A stretch of 64,000 nucleotides of DNA, taken from an uncultured Amylibacter sp. (GTDB taxonomy: Bacteria > Pseudomonadota > Alphaproteobacteria > Rhodobacterales > Rhodobacteraceae). How positions within the stretch are numbered: the stretch's first letter is position 1; each line of letters begins with the position of its first letter. A model generated the notes under the pieces. It did no database searches, was not told the origin of the DNA, and saw only the letters and a list, made by a program, of their open reading frames with translations. Of the stretch, positions 1 to 8,750 are shown piece after piece. The position numbers were made by a program, and so were the translations under genes. The stretch is taken from NCBI GenBank assembly GCA_943846615.1, contig OX044354.1:1567001-1631000 (forward strand), given 5' to 3'.

Positions 1-280
1 CTGCATTGGCGTTTAATGCACCCTCTAGGCCGCGCATGTTTGGGGTTAGGACGGCGTAATCCACAGATGGATTTCGGGTGATGCCCGCCATGACGTTGGC
101 CGCGTCGGCCATTTGTGGCACCCATTTGGGCGAGACGAAACTGGTGGCCTCAATTTTACGCAGTCCGGTTTTGGACAGCGTATCAATCAGCGCGATTTTG
201 CCGGCGGTGGGGATTATTGATCCCTCGTTTTGGAGGCCGTCGCGGGGGCCGACCTCGTATATGGTGATTTGGTTTGTCAT
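1..280 (-). CDS. mvaB: Hydroxymethylglutaryl-CoA lyase, N-terminal part (cut by window start)
   Basis: Translating the minus strand from the ATG at 278-280 gives about 93 residues that begin with the HMG-CoA lyase signature VGPRDGLQNE at residues 10-19, followed by TSFVSPKWVPQMAD, the conserved block after strand 2 of the TIM barrel. The family cleaves HMG-CoA to acetyl-CoA and acetoacetate, the last step of leucine degradation. The ATG overlaps the stop codon of mccA (ATGA, 277-280), so the gene is translationally coupled to it. The C-terminal two thirds, including the catalytic cysteine loop, lie outside the window. The assignment rests on the motif plus the operon partners ivd, mccA and mccB. 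Confidence 0.93.
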   Translation of the reverse strand, partial: MTNQITIYEVGPRDGLQNEGSIIPTAGKIALIDTLSKTGLRKIEATSFVSPKWVPQMADAANVMAGITRNPSVDYAVLTPNMRGLEGALNANA

Positions 281-2214
281 GCGTCGGTTTCCTTGAGCGT
301 GACAAGGATTGTGCCCTCGGATGTTGCATCGGATTGGGCGCAGAAGATTGCCTCGATTGTGCCGTCGCGTGGGGCGGTTAGGACGTGTTCCATTTTCATG
401 GCTTCCATTGCGACCAGTGGGTCGCCCGCGGTTACAGAATCGCCGGCGTTTATGTGAACCAGTGTGACGGTGCCCGTCATTGGGGCGATGATTTGATCGC
501 TGTTTTCGCCTGCGCCTGCGGCAACATCCAATGGCGTTGGGATGGTCAGGGTTTGGGCATCGGCGGCGGATTTTATGGTGACGGTGTTGCCCGAAACGGT
601 GGCGGTTGCGCGGTGTTTGGTACTGTTTGCCGACGCGGTGATTTGATCGGCGTTACGCGTGATTCGTGTAAAGGTGGTTTCGCCAACGGTGATGTTATCG
701 CCATTGATTGTAAGCGCGACGTTAGCACATTCATTGAATGCCGTTTTAATTGCTGGCGCCTGCCACATTTGCCAACCAAGGCGCGGGGTGGATAGGTCGA
801 TATCATGCGTAGTGATGATTGCGCAGAGAACGTCAAAATCGTTGATTTCGGGCATGGTGGACAGGGCGTCCATTTTGCGTTCGATCAGGCCTGTGTCCAA
901 TTTTGCAGTTGCGAAATCGGGGTCGGTGGCGAGGCGGGATAGGAAGCCGAGATTGGTTGGTGTGCCTGCCGCGTAGGTATTTTGTAACCCGTCCACCAGC
1001 GCATTTAATGCTGTATCGCGATCTGCCGCGTGGGTGGTGATCTTGGCGATCATAGGATCGTAAAAGGGGCTGATCACATCGCCAGTTTCGACGCCTGTGT
1101 CGATCCGTGTATCGGTGTTGAATTGCAGGGATGTTAGTATTCCCGGTGCGGGTTTGAAATCGGCTGTGGGGTCTTCGGCGTAAATTCGCGCCTCAAATGC
1201 GTGGCCGTTTAGCGTTATTTCGTTTTGTTTTAGCGGTAGTGCGTTGCCCGCCGCGACGTGGAGTTGCCATGCAACCAAATCGGTTCCTGTTACGGATTCT
1301 GTTACGGGGTGTTCGACCTGTAATCGTGTATTCATTTCCATGAACCAGAAACCGTCGGCGCGTAAGGGGCCAGATCCGTCAACGATGAATTCGATTGTGC
1401 CAGCGCCGAAATAATCGATTTGTTTTGCGGCCTTGATTGCCGCATCTGTCATGGCGGCGCGCAGGTCAGCGGGCATGTCGGGGGCTGGGGCCTCTTCGAT
1501 CACTTTCTGGTGGCGGCGCTGCATGGAGCAGTCGCGTTCGAACAGGTGTACGACGTTGCCGTGGGTGTCGCCGAAAACTTGGACTTCGATGTGGCGGGGG
1601 GATTGGATGAACCTTTCGATCAATACGTGGGCATCGCCGAAGCTGGCCAATCCTTCGCGTGCGGCGGATTGGAGGAGGGTTTCGAAGTCGGCGGCGTTTT
1701 CAACCAAACGCATACCTTTGCCACCGCCGCCTGCGCGGGCCTTGATCAACACGGGGTAACCGATTTTTTCGGCTTCGGCGGCCAGATAAGCGGGGTCTTG
1801 ATTATCGCCGTGGTAGCCGGGAACAACGGGGACGCCTGCGATTTCCATCAGTTCCTTGGCGCGGTCTTTGAGGCCCATTTGGCGGATGGATTCAGGGGAT
1901 GGGCCGATGAAGGTCATGCCGTTGTCCGCGATTTTTTGTGCGAAGTCTGGGTTTTCGGATAGGAAGCCGTAACCGGGGTGGATGGCCTGTGCGCCTGTTT
2001 GTTGTGCGGCGTCGATCAACACATCCATTTGTAGATAGCTGTCGGCGGCAGGGGATGGGCCGATGTGGACGGCTTGGTCGGCCACTTTTACGTGCAAGGC
2101 GTTTGCGTCTGCGTCTGAATATACGGCAACAGTTTGTACGCCCATTTTGCGCGCGGTTTTGATGATGCGACAGGCAATTTCGCCACGGTTTGCAATCAGG
2201 ATTTTTGTAAACAT
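277..2214 (-). CDS. mccA: Methylcrotonoyl-CoA carboxylase, biotin-containing alpha subunit
   Basis: This 645-residue protein has the biotin carboxylase start (FTKILIANRGEIACR), the ATP-grasp glycine-rich loop (KARAGGGGKGMRLV), the EMNTRLQVEHPVTE block, and a C-terminal biotinyl domain with AMKM (biotin-accepting Lys near residue 607). It carboxylates biotin with bicarbonate and ATP for transfer to 3-methylcrotonoyl-CoA. The start at 2214 is preferred: the reading frame is open for 39 more codons upstream, but that extension runs into mccB and has no resemblance to the family. Ten bases separate it from mccB upstream, and its stop overlaps the mvaB start. Acyl-CoA carboxylases share this fold; the ivd/mccB/mvaB context makes the methylcrotonoyl substrate likely. 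Confidence 0.95.
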   Translation of the reverse strand: MFTKILIANRGEIACRIIKTARKMGVQTVAVYSDADANALHVKVADQAVHIGPSPAADSYLQMDVLIDAAQQTGAQAIHPGYGFLSENPDFAQKIADNGMTFIGPSPESIRQMGLKDRAKELMEIAGVPVVPGYHGDNQDPAYLAAEAEKIGYPVLIKARAGGGGKGMRLVENAADFETLLQSAAREGLASFGDAHVLIERFIQSPRHIEVQVFGDTHGNVVHLFERDCSMQRRHQKVIEEAPAPDMPADLRAAMTDAAIKAAKQIDYFGAGTIEFIVDGSGPLRADGFWFMEMNTRLQVEHPVTESVTGTDLVAWQLHVAAGNALPLKQNEITLNGHAFEARIYAEDPTADFKPAPGILTSLQFNTDTRIDTGVETGDVISPFYDPMIAKITTHAADRDTALNALVDGLQNTYAAGTPTNLGFLSRLATDPDFATAKLDTGLIERKMDALSTMPEINDFDVLCAIITTHDIDLSTPRLGWQMWQAPAIKTAFNECANVALTINGDNITVGETTFTRITRNADQITASANSTKHRATATVSGNTVTIKSAADAQTLTIPTPLDVAAGAGENSDQIIAPMTGTVTLVHINAGDSVTAGDPLVAMEAMKMEHVLTAPRDGTIEAIFCAQSDATSEGTILVTLKETDA

Positions 2215-2224
2215 GATTTTATCC

Positions 2225-3832
2225 TTACATGCGGAACACGCCGAATGGCGTGTCGTTGACGGGGGCGTTTGATGCGGCGCGCAGGGACAGCGCGATGACG
2301 TCACGGGTTTTGCGGGGGTCGATGATTCCATCGTCCCAAAGGCGTGCGGATGCGTAGAGCGGATCGGACTGTTCTTCGAATTGATCCAAGATAGGTTGTT
2401 TTAGTTTTTGTTCGTCAGTGGCGGAGAAGGTGCCACCTTTGGCCTCTACCGCTGTTTTAGTGACGGTGGCCATAACGCCGGCCGCCTGTTCGCCGCCCAT
2501 CACGGAAATTTTGGCGTTCGGCCACATCCACATGAAACGTGGGCTGTATGCGCGGCCGCACATGCCGTAGTTACCAGCGCCGTAGGAACCGCCGACCACA
2601 ACCGTGACCTTGGGGACGTTCGCACAGGAAACGGCGGATACCAATTTTGCGCCGTCTTTGGCGATGCCGCCTGCTTCGTATTTTGAACCAACCATGAAGC
2701 CCGTGATGTTTTGTAAGAACAGCAACGGGATTTTGCGTTTGGTGCAGAGTTGGATGAAATGTGCGCCTTTTTGGCTGCTTTCGGAAAACAAAACACTGTT
2801 GTTGGCAAGGATGCCGACAGTCATGCCATCGATATGAGCGAAGCCACAGATCAGGGTGGTGCCGAAGCGTTCTTTGAATTCTTCGAACTCGGAACCGTCA
2901 ACGATGCGGGCGATGACCTCGCGGATGTCGAATGGGGTTTTGGATTCTGCGGGGACAACGCCGAGGAGTTCATCGGATGAATATAGTGGGAGTTTTGCAT
3001 CGCGTTCCAATAGGGATGATGCGGGTGAAGGGCCAAGGTTGGCGACGCATTGGCGTGCCAGTGCGAGGGCGTGGGTGTCATCATCGGCCAGATAATCCGC
3101 AACGCCAGACAGGCGGGTGTGGGTGTCGCCGCCGCCCAAAGTTTCGGCGTCTATTTCTTCGCCTGTGGCCTCTTTCACCAAGGGAGGGCCAGCAAGGAAA
3201 ATCGTGCCCTGATCGCGCACAATGATGGTTTGATCGGACATGGCGGGGACGTATGCGCCGCCTGCAGTGCATGATCCCATCACGACGGCGATTTGGGGGA
3301 TGCCAGCCGCGCTCATCCGTGCTTGGTTATAGAAAATCCGCCCGAAGTGATCGCGGTCGGCGAAAACCTCGTCTTGGTTCGGGAGGTTGGCGCCGCCGCT
3401 GTCGACGAGGTAAATGCAGGGGAGATTATTTTCATTGGCGATTTCTTGGGCGCGAAGGTGTTTTTTCACCGTGGCGGGAAAATATGTTCCGCCCTTAACC
3501 GTGGCGTCGTTGCACAGGATCATGCAATCGCGACCCGATACGCGACCGATGCCCGCGATGACGCCAGCGGCGGGCAGGTCTGTGTCGTATAATTTATGCG
3601 CGGCGAAGAGGCCGATTTCCAGAAAGGGTGATCCCGCATCCAGCAGACCCATGACGCGATCACGTGGTAACAATTTGCCACGTGCAATGTGACGGTCGCG
3701 TGATGATTGGCGACCGCCCATTGCGATGGTTCCCGCAAGGGTGGCGATGTTGTCGGCCAACGCGGTGTTATGCGCCACGTTGGTGGCGAATTCAGGTGCG
3801 TTTGGGTTTAGTTTGGATTGAAGGATCGCCAT
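2225..3832 (-). CDS. mccB: Methylcrotonoyl-CoA carboxylase, carboxyltransferase beta subunit
   Basis: A 535-residue crotonase-fold carboxyltransferase. Visible family features include [19 protein letters not shown] near the N-terminus, the [12 protein letters not shown] block with [10 protein letters not shown], and the C-terminal [16 protein letters not shown] region, which form the two oxyanion-hole halves. It moves the carboxyl group from biotin on MccA to 3-methylcrotonoyl-CoA in leucine breakdown. It starts 3 bases after the ivd stop and ends 10 bases before mccA, so the four genes form one tight transcript. Length matches the family, and no key motif is missing. Confidence 0.95.
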   Translation of the reverse strand: MAILQSKLNPNAPEFATNVAHNTALADNIATLAGTIAMGGRQSSRDRHIARGKLLPRDRVMGLLDAGSPFLEIGLFAAHKLYDTDLPAAGVIAGIGRVSGRDCMILCNDATVKGGTYFPATVKKHLRAQEIANENNLPCIYLVDSGGANLPNQDEVFADRDHFGRIFYNQARMSAAGIPQIAVVMGSCTAGGAYVPAMSDQTIIVRDQGTIFLAGPPLVKEATGEEIDAETLGGGDTHTRLSGVADYLADDDTHALALARQCVANLGPSPASSLLERDAKLPLYSSDELLGVVPAESKTPFDIREVIARIVDGSEFEEFKERFGTTLICGFAHIDGMTVGILANNSVLFSESSQKGAHFIQLCTKRKIPLLFLQNITGFMVGSKYEAGGIAKDGAKLVSAVSCANVPKVTVVVGGSYGAGNYGMCGRAYSPRFMWMWPNAKISVMGGEQAAGVMATVTKTAVEAKGGTFSATDEQKLKQPILDQFEEQSDPLYASARLWDDGIIDPRKTRDVIALSLRAASNAPVNDTPFGVFRM

Positions 3833-3835
3833 GGT

Positions 3836-4999
3836 TTATGCCGTTTCGTTAAACAGTTCGCGGCCGATTAGCATGCGGCGGATTTCCGATGTGCCTGCGC
3901 CGATTTCGTACAGTTTTGCGTCGCGTAGCAAACGGCCTGTGGCGTTATCGTTGATGTAACCGTTGCCGCCCAAAATTTGGATGGAATCCAGTGCGACCTG
4001 TGTGGCCTTTTCGGCGGCGTAAAGGATGCAACCTGCGCTGTCTTTGCGTGATGTTTGACCGCGATCGCAACCCTGTGCCACGGCGTAAACATAGGCGCGG
4101 CAGGCGTTCATTGTGGTGTACATGTCAGCGATTTTACCCTGCATCAATTGGAAGGTGCCAATCGGTTTGCCGAACTGTTCGCGTTCGTGGATGTAGGGGA
4201 CGACGATGTCCATTGCGGCCGCCATGATGCCGATCGGACCAGCGGCCAGTGTGACGCGTTCGTAATCCAGACCAGACATCAAAACGTTCACGCCTTTGCC
4301 TTCTTCGTGCAGGATATTTTCAAAGGGGACGAAGCAATCTTGGAATACCAGTTCACAGGTGTTTGAGCCGCGCATGCCAAGTTTGTCCAGTTTCTGGGCA
4401 GTGGAGAATCCATCCATTTCGCGTTCGACCAGAAATGCGGTGATACCCTTGGGGCCCGCATCGGGATCGGATTTTGCGTAGACGATTAAAGTGTTGGCAT
4501 CGGGGCCGTTGGTGATCCACATTTTGTTGCCGTTCAAAATGAAGCCATCGTTGCGTTTTTCAGCACGCAGTTTCATGGAGACGACATCGGAACCTGCACC
4601 CGGTTCTGACATGGCCAATGAGCCGACATGTTCACCTGAGATTAGTTTTTGCAAATATTTTGCCTTTTGTTCGGGGGTGCCCCAACGGTTAATTTGGTTC
4701 ACACACAGGTTTGAATGTGCGCCATATGACAGACCGACGGATGCAGATGCGCGGCTGATTTCCTCGATGGCGATGCAGTGGGCGAGGTAGCCCATATCGA
4801 CGCCGCCGTCATCTTCTGGTACTGTGATTCCGTGCAGGCCGAGAGCGCCCATCTTTTCCCACAAATCCATTGGAAATTCGTTGGATGCGTCGATTTCTGC
4901 GGCGCGAGGGGCGATTTCATCGGTGGCGAACCGGCGAACCATGTCTTGCAATGCTTCGATGTCTTCGCCGAGGTTGAAGTTCATTGTTTCGTTAAACAT
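3836..4999 (-). CDS. ivd: Isovaleryl-CoA dehydrogenase
   Basis: A 387-residue acyl-CoA dehydrogenase. It shows the acyl-CoA dehydrogenase signature blocks ([33 protein letters not shown]) and the C-terminal [22 protein letters not shown]-dependent oxidation of isovaleryl-CoA to 3-methylcrotonoyl-CoA is inferred from the operon with mccAB and mvaB. The start is placed at 4999 because AGGAAG sits 6 bases upstream of that ATG; the in-frame ATG at 5005 would touch the same Shine-Dalgarno. This start overlaps the end of the tetR gene by 8 bases, implying translational coupling between regulator and enzyme. Confidence 0.94.
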   Translation of the reverse strand: MFNETMNFNLGEDIEALQDMVRRFATDEIAPRAAEIDASNEFPMDLWEKMGALGLHGITVPEDDGGVDMGYLAHCIAIEEISRASASVGLSYGAHSNLCVNQINRWGTPEQKAKYLQKLISGEHVGSLAMSEPGAGSDVVSMKLRAEKRNDGFILNGNKMWITNGPDANTLIVYAKSDPDAGPKGITAFLVEREMDGFSTAQKLDKLGMRGSNTCELVFQDCFVPFENILHEEGKGVNVLMSGLDYERVTLAAGPIGIMAAAMDIVVPYIHEREQFGKPIGTFQLMQGKIADMYTTMNACRAYVYAVAQGCDRGQTSRKDSAGCILYAAEKATQVALDSIQILGGNGYINDNATGRLLRDAKLYEIGAGTSEIRRMLIGRELFNETA

Positions 5000-5606
5000 T
5001 TGCATCTTCCTTTGTGTTTGCGCCAAGGGCGCGGAATGTCATTTCGACATAATAATCTTGGATTTTGGATTTCGAGAGGCGGCCCGTTTCACGGTACCAT
5101 GTGTTGACGCCGATCAATGACCCCAGCACGGACATGGTGGCGACATGGGTGTCGGCGACGTGGAATTCGCCTGCGTCCGAGCCATCGCGGATAATGGATG
5201 CGACGACGTTTTCGTATTGACTACGCAGGCCCTCGATCACGCGATGGTTTTCGGGTTCGAGTGAGCGCAGCTCCATAAAGGATATAAACACGTCTTCGGA
5301 ACGTGGAATGTTGAATGCGATGTGGAAGCGCACAAACTGTTCCATGCGTTCGGCAGGAGACAGGCCATCGGTTTCGATTTCGTGCCAGCCAGTCAGGAGG
5401 GCGTTCATGTGGTCCGTCATCAGACGCACCAAGATTTGCTGTTTGTTCGGGAAGTGATTGTAAAGTGCGCCAACGTTTACGCCCACAGCGGATGCAATCA
5501 TGCGCATCGACACGGCGGAATAGCCCAATTTTGCGATCAGGGGCAGGGATTGTTCCAAGATGCGCTGGGCCGTTTTTTGGCCGTCTGCGCCGACGGTGCG
5601 TGCCAT
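4992..5606 (-). CDS. TetR-family regulator heading the leucine-degradation operon
   Basis: A 204-residue protein with an N-terminal TetR helix-turn-helix (residues about 10-55, ending in [19 protein letters not shown]) and an all-helical ligand domain. The ATG at 5606 is preceded by AGGA with 5-base spacing; the open frame continues 23 codons upstream through the operator region and is unlikely to be translated. It is the first gene of the ivd-mccBA-mvaB operon and overlaps ivd by 8 bases. A near-perfect inverted repeat lies just upstream at 5624-5639, so autorepression and control of the whole operon by an acyl-CoA intermediate is the natural model. The effector is inferred, not seen. It is not the MerR-type LiuR known from Gammaproteobacteria. 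Confidence 0.88.
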   Translation of the reverse strand: MARTVGADGQKTAQRILEQSLPLIAKLGYSAVSMRMIASAVGVNVGALYNHFPNKQQILVRLMTDHMNALLTGWHEIETDGLSPAERMEQFVRFHIAFNIPRSEDVFISFMELRSLEPENHRVIEGLRSQYENVVASIIRDGSDAGEFHVADTHVATMSVLGSLIGVNTWYRETGRLSKSKIQDYYVEMTFRALGANTKEDANV

Positions 5607-5623
5607 GGGTGTCCTGTAATTAA

Positions 5624-5639
5624 ATGAACGTTCGTTCTT
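5624..5639. promoter_or_regulatory. Candidate TetR operator upstream of tetR-ivd-mccBA-mvaB
   Basis: ATGAACG-TT-CGTTCTT is an inverted repeat with 6 of 7 arm positions matching and a 2-base centre. It sits 17 bases upstream of the TetR start codon, in the only gap between nitronate monooxygenase and tetR. Size and symmetry fit a TetR dimer site. Binding by this TetR is inferred from position. Confidence 0.6.
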
Positions 5640-5678
5640 TTTAATATTGTTATGGTGGAAAAGCAAGGGGTACATGGG

Positions 5679-6632
5679 TTAGCGGGGTTGGTTGATTAGG
5701 CGCAGCGCGTCGTGGGAGATTTCGGCGATGATGTCGTCGGTGGATTGGAGCTTGTGGATTAAACCCGTGCCTTGGCCCGCGAAGATGTTTGCGGTGGTTG
5801 GATCGCCAGCGGCAAGGGCGTCGTTCCATGCGGTTTGCGCGGTTGGGGATTGGCGCAGGGCGTCTGGGTTGTGGTGCCATGCATCAGTAAAGGCGTTTTT
5901 GATGGCGCTGATGCTGTAGCCATCGGGCCAGTCACGGTTGCGCACAATATCGATGATTGTTGTGCGTAAGGTGTCGTCGCCGGTGGCGTCGAACATGGCC
6001 TGTAGCATGTTGGGATGCACCAACGCTTCGGTAGCGGCGAGGAGGCGAGTGCCGATGAGGGCACCGTCTGCGCCGAGCATCAATGCGGCAGCAAGGCCGC
6101 GTCCATCGATGATACCGCCAGCGGCGACGAGAATTACATCCGGTGCATTTTTTGCAATATAATCAGTGACTTCTGGTACTAAAGTGAATGTAGCTCTGTT
6201 TGCGCCGTGACCACCAGCCTCGGAGCCTTGGGCGACGATGATGTTTGCGCCGATGTTGATGGCGTGTTTGGCATCACGTAGGGTTTGAACTTGGCAGATA
6301 AGGGGGATTTTAGCCTCGTGGATTTGTGGGGCGAATGGAGCTGGATCGCCGAAGGATAGGAATATTGCGCGAGGCTTTTTATCCAATGCCTGTTCCAGCA
6401 ATGCAGGGTTATTTGCCAGTGACCATGTGATGAAACCGCAACCGACGTCCGTGTCGTCTGCGATTTTGAACTGTTCATCCAGCCAGTTGGTATCGCCGTA
6501 TCCGCCGCCGATGAAACCAAGGCCCCCCGCCCGTGTTGTCGCGGCAGCAAGAGCGCCGCCAGATACGAAGGCCATTGGCGCACCCATGATCGGATGCGCA
6601 ATGTCGAATGCCGCTGTTAGACGGGTCTGCAT
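5679..6632 (-). CDS. Nitronate monooxygenase family flavoprotein
   Basis: A 317-residue FMN TIM-barrel protein. It begins with FDIAHPIMGAPMAFVSGG and carries the family hallmark GSEAGGHG, followed by the FMN phosphate loop AAGGIIDGRGLAAALMLGADGALIGT (split here: VAAGGI / GADGALIGTR). Members oxidise alkyl nitronates such as propionate-3-nitronate, protecting succinate dehydrogenase, although many relatives have unknown substrates. It starts 3 bases after the CoA ligase gene and is the last gene of the liv/ligase operon, directly upstream of the leucine-degradation operon. No transporter-specific function is evident. The motif makes the family assignment secure, the substrate is open. Confidence 0.88.
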   Translation of the reverse strand: MQTRLTAAFDIAHPIMGAPMAFVSGGALAAATTRAGGLGFIGGGYGDTNWLDEQFKIADDTDVGCGFITWSLANNPALLEQALDKKPRAIFLSFGDPAPFAPQIHEAKIPLICQVQTLRDAKHAINIGANIIVAQGSEAGGHGANRATFTLVPEVTDYIAKNAPDVILVAAGGIIDGRGLAAALMLGADGALIGTRLLAATEALVHPNMLQAMFDATGDDTLRTTIIDIVRNRDWPDGYSISAIKNAFTDAWHHNPDALRQSPTAQTAWNDALAAGDPTTANIFAGQGTGLIHKLQSTDDIIAEISHDALRLINQPR

Positions 6633-6635
6633 GGT

Positions 6636-7862
6636 TTAGTTGTGATCGCGTAGGTCGGCGATGACCAGCCCGTCTTTGGGCAATGAATCAGGTGCGCAGA
6701 TGTCCACATTGGCGCGAAGTTTCAAAACGCTTTGGATGGATTCGCCATAGGTTTCGACGTTATCGCTGGGTGTCTCTAAACGCACGGTCATTGCATCATT
6801 GGTGCCGTCATGTGTGACCTCGACGCGCGCTTTGATGATCTCGGGGTGGCGTTCCAGCAGTTGCGCGACCTGTTCTGGTCGTACGAACATGCCTTTGACC
6901 TTGGTTGCTTGGTCTGCGCGGCCTTTCCAGCCTGTGATGCGGGTGTTTGTGCGTCCACATGGGCTGGTGCCAGTCATCATCGATGACAGATCGCCTGTTG
7001 CGAAGCGGATAAGGGGGTAATCGGGGTTTAGAGTTGTGACGACCACTTCGCCGATTTCACCCATTTTGACGGGAATGCCCGTGCCCGGTGTGACGATTTC
7101 GACGATGACGCCCTCGTCGACGATCATGCCATCCATTGCCGCGCTTTCGTATGCGATGTGACCAAGATCGGCAGTCGCGTAGCATTGTAGGCAGCTGATG
7201 CCGCGATCAATGTAGCCTTGGCGAATCTGGGGAAACAGTGGTCCGCCACTGACGGCGGCGGATTTGATGGCGGACAAATCCAAACCCATTTCATCAGCCT
7301 TGGTCAGGATGGTGTTTAGGTAATCTGGTGTGCCTGCATATGCAGTGACGCCGAGGTCTGCGGCAGCCTGTGCCTGAAGCTCTGTTTGGCCTGGGCCAGC
7401 GGCGAAAACGGATGCGCCGACGGCGGCCGTTGCGTTATCGAACATCGCACCAGCAGGGGTGAAATGGTATGAAAATGTGTTTTGTACAATGTCGCCTGCA
7501 CCGATGCCAACGGCGTGTAGGAAACGACCAAAGCGCCACCAGTCGCCGCCGCGTTGACCCATTTCATAGATAGGGCCAGGGGATTGGAACAGTTGGTGGA
7601 TGCGGCCGCGTTCAAGCGTTGCGAAGCCGCCCAACGGAGGAGTCGCTTTTTGCGCAGACGATAGGTCTGATTTTCGCAAAACAGGCAATGTTGCCAGCGC
7701 GTTAGCGTCTGTTATGGATGTAGCGTCAATATCGGTGAGCGTGGTGGCGAAACCAGCCGAGTTTGATTGTGCGTTGGCGACTTGGCGTGGCAAAGCAAGT
7801 GCCAGATCAGCAGCGCGTTCATCGTCTGAACGGGTTTCGAGTGTGTCAAAATATTTGCGCAT
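6636..7862 (-). CDS. Phenylacetate-CoA ligase (PaaK)-type AMP-forming ligase
   Basis: A 408-residue member of the PaaK branch of adenylate-forming enzymes. Features are RIHQLFQSPGPIYE (phosphate-loop region, with the usual SSGTTG replaced by FQSPGP), VSGGPLFPQIRQ, QCYATADLGHIAYES, and the C-terminal hinge TRITGWKGRADQATKVKGMFVRPEQVA. It should activate a carboxylic acid to its CoA thioester. The degenerate P-loop is a real departure from classic PaaK, so activity or substrate may differ. The start at 7862 gives a one-base TAATG overlap with livF; an ATG 12 bases upstream is the alternative. It stands between the transporter genes and nitronate monooxygenase in one operon. Confidence 0.8.
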   Translation of the reverse strand: MRKYFDTLETRSDDERAADLALALPRQVANAQSNSAGFATTLTDIDATSITDANALATLPVLRKSDLSSAQKATPPLGGFATLERGRIHQLFQSPGPIYEMGQRGGDWWRFGRFLHAVGIGAGDIVQNTFSYHFTPAGAMFDNATAAVGASVFAAGPGQTELQAQAAADLGVTAYAGTPDYLNTILTKADEMGLDLSAIKSAAVSGGPLFPQIRQGYIDRGISCLQCYATADLGHIAYESAAMDGMIVDEGVIVEIVTPGTGIPVKMGEIGEVVVTTLNPDYPLIRFATGDLSSMMTGTSPCGRTNTRITGWKGRADQATKVKGMFVRPEQVAQLLERHPEIIKARVEVTHDGTNDAMTVRLETPSDNVETYGESIQSVLKLRANVDICAPDSLPKDGLVIADLRDHN

Positions 7863-8686
7863 TAGCTTAACCACCGCTTGCGGCGACGGTACGATCGGAC
7901 ATCACGGAACGATTTACGCCCTTCGTCTGACATGCCCAAATAGAACTCTTTTACGTCCGGGTTTTCACGTAGTTCGGCGGCGGGGCCGTCCAATACGACG
8001 CGACCAGATTCAAGGATGTAGCCGTAGTGCGCGTAGCGAAGTGCCACGTTGGTATTTTGTTCAGCAAGAAGGAAGGATACGCCCTCTTTCTCGTTCAAGT
8101 CTTTCACGATACCAAAGATTTCCTCGACCAGTTGTGGTGCGAGGCCCATGGATGGTTCGTCCAGTAAAACGGTTTCTGGGCGGGACATGATGGCGCGGCC
8201 GATGGCGCACATTTGTTGTTCACCGCCTGATGTGTAACCTGCCTGTGATTTGCGACGTTCGCGTAGGCGTGGGAAGTATTCGTAAACCATTTCCAGATCT
8301 TGGGCGACGGCTGCGCGACCTTGTGATCGGGTGTAGGCGCCTGTCATCAAGTTTTCTTCGATTGTGAGGTGTTCGAAACAGTGACGGCCTTCCATCACTT
8401 GGATGACGCCTGATTTCACCAGTGTTGATGGGTTCAGATCGGAGATTGAATTGCCGCGATATGTTATCGACCCTTTGGTCACTTCGCCGCGTTCGGAATG
8501 CAATAGGTTTGAAATTGCTTTCAAGGTCGTGGTTTTGCCTGCGCCGTTACCACCAAGAAGGGCCGTAATGCCACCTTTGGGAACAGAGAGGCTGACGCCT
8601 TTCAGAACCAAAATCACGTGATTATAAATCACTTCGATGTTGTTGACCTCTAGCAAGTTTTCCGCTGTGTCTGTGTTGTCCAACAT
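7862..8686 (-). CDS. livF: Branched-chain-type ABC transporter ATPase (LivF-like)
   Basis: A 274-residue ABC ATPase with Walker A GGNGAGKTT (about residues 45-53), signature SGGEQQMCAIGRA, Walker B VLLDEPSMGLAP, and the AEQNTN switch region. The short LivF-type helical region and the pairing with LivG, LivH, LivM and a LivJ-like binding protein assign it to the hydrophobic amino acid/aromatic acid uptake family. AGGAGC precedes the ATG by 6 bases. An extra basic C-terminal tail (RSYRRRKRWLS) follows the usual end. A strong hairpin separates it from the binding-protein gene upstream. The substrate is unknown, and the CoA-ligase neighbours favour an organic acid over an amino acid. Confidence 0.9.
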   Translation of the reverse strand: MLDNTDTAENLLEVNNIEVIYNHVILVLKGVSLSVPKGGITALLGGNGAGKTTTLKAISNLLHSERGEVTKGSITYRGNSISDLNPSTLVKSGVIQVMEGRHCFEHLTIEENLMTGAYTRSQGRAAVAQDLEMVYEYFPRLRERRKSQAGYTSGGEQQMCAIGRAIMSRPETVLLDEPSMGLAPQLVEEIFGIVKDLNEKEGVSFLLAEQNTNVALRYAHYGYILESGRVVLDGPAAELRENPDVKEFYLGMSDEGRKSFRDVRSYRRRKRWLS

Positions 8687-8712
8687 GATTGGCTCCTGTT
8701 AAATTCGTGGAT

Positions 8713-8736
8713 CCCTTGGCCCGTGTGGGCCAAGGG
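8713..8736 (-). other. Intercistronic hairpin between livJ-like and livF
   Basis: CCCTTGGCCC-gtgt-GGGCCAAGGG forms a perfect 10-bp stem with a 4-base loop in the 64-base gap after the binding-protein gene. On the transcribed (minus) strand it lacks a following U-run, so it is more likely an RNA-stabilising or partial-attenuation element that keeps the binding protein in excess over the downstream ATPase than a full terminator. That role is inferred from similar placements in other ABC operons. Confidence 0.7.
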
Positions 8737-8750
8737 GGTGGTTTGTAAGA

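Noticed and set aside
1420..1962. 180-codon plus-strand open frame inside mccA
   Set aside because: Antisense to the biotin-carboxylase domain, with Gly/Phe-rich low-complexity translation and no start signal; a shadow of the mccA codon pattern.
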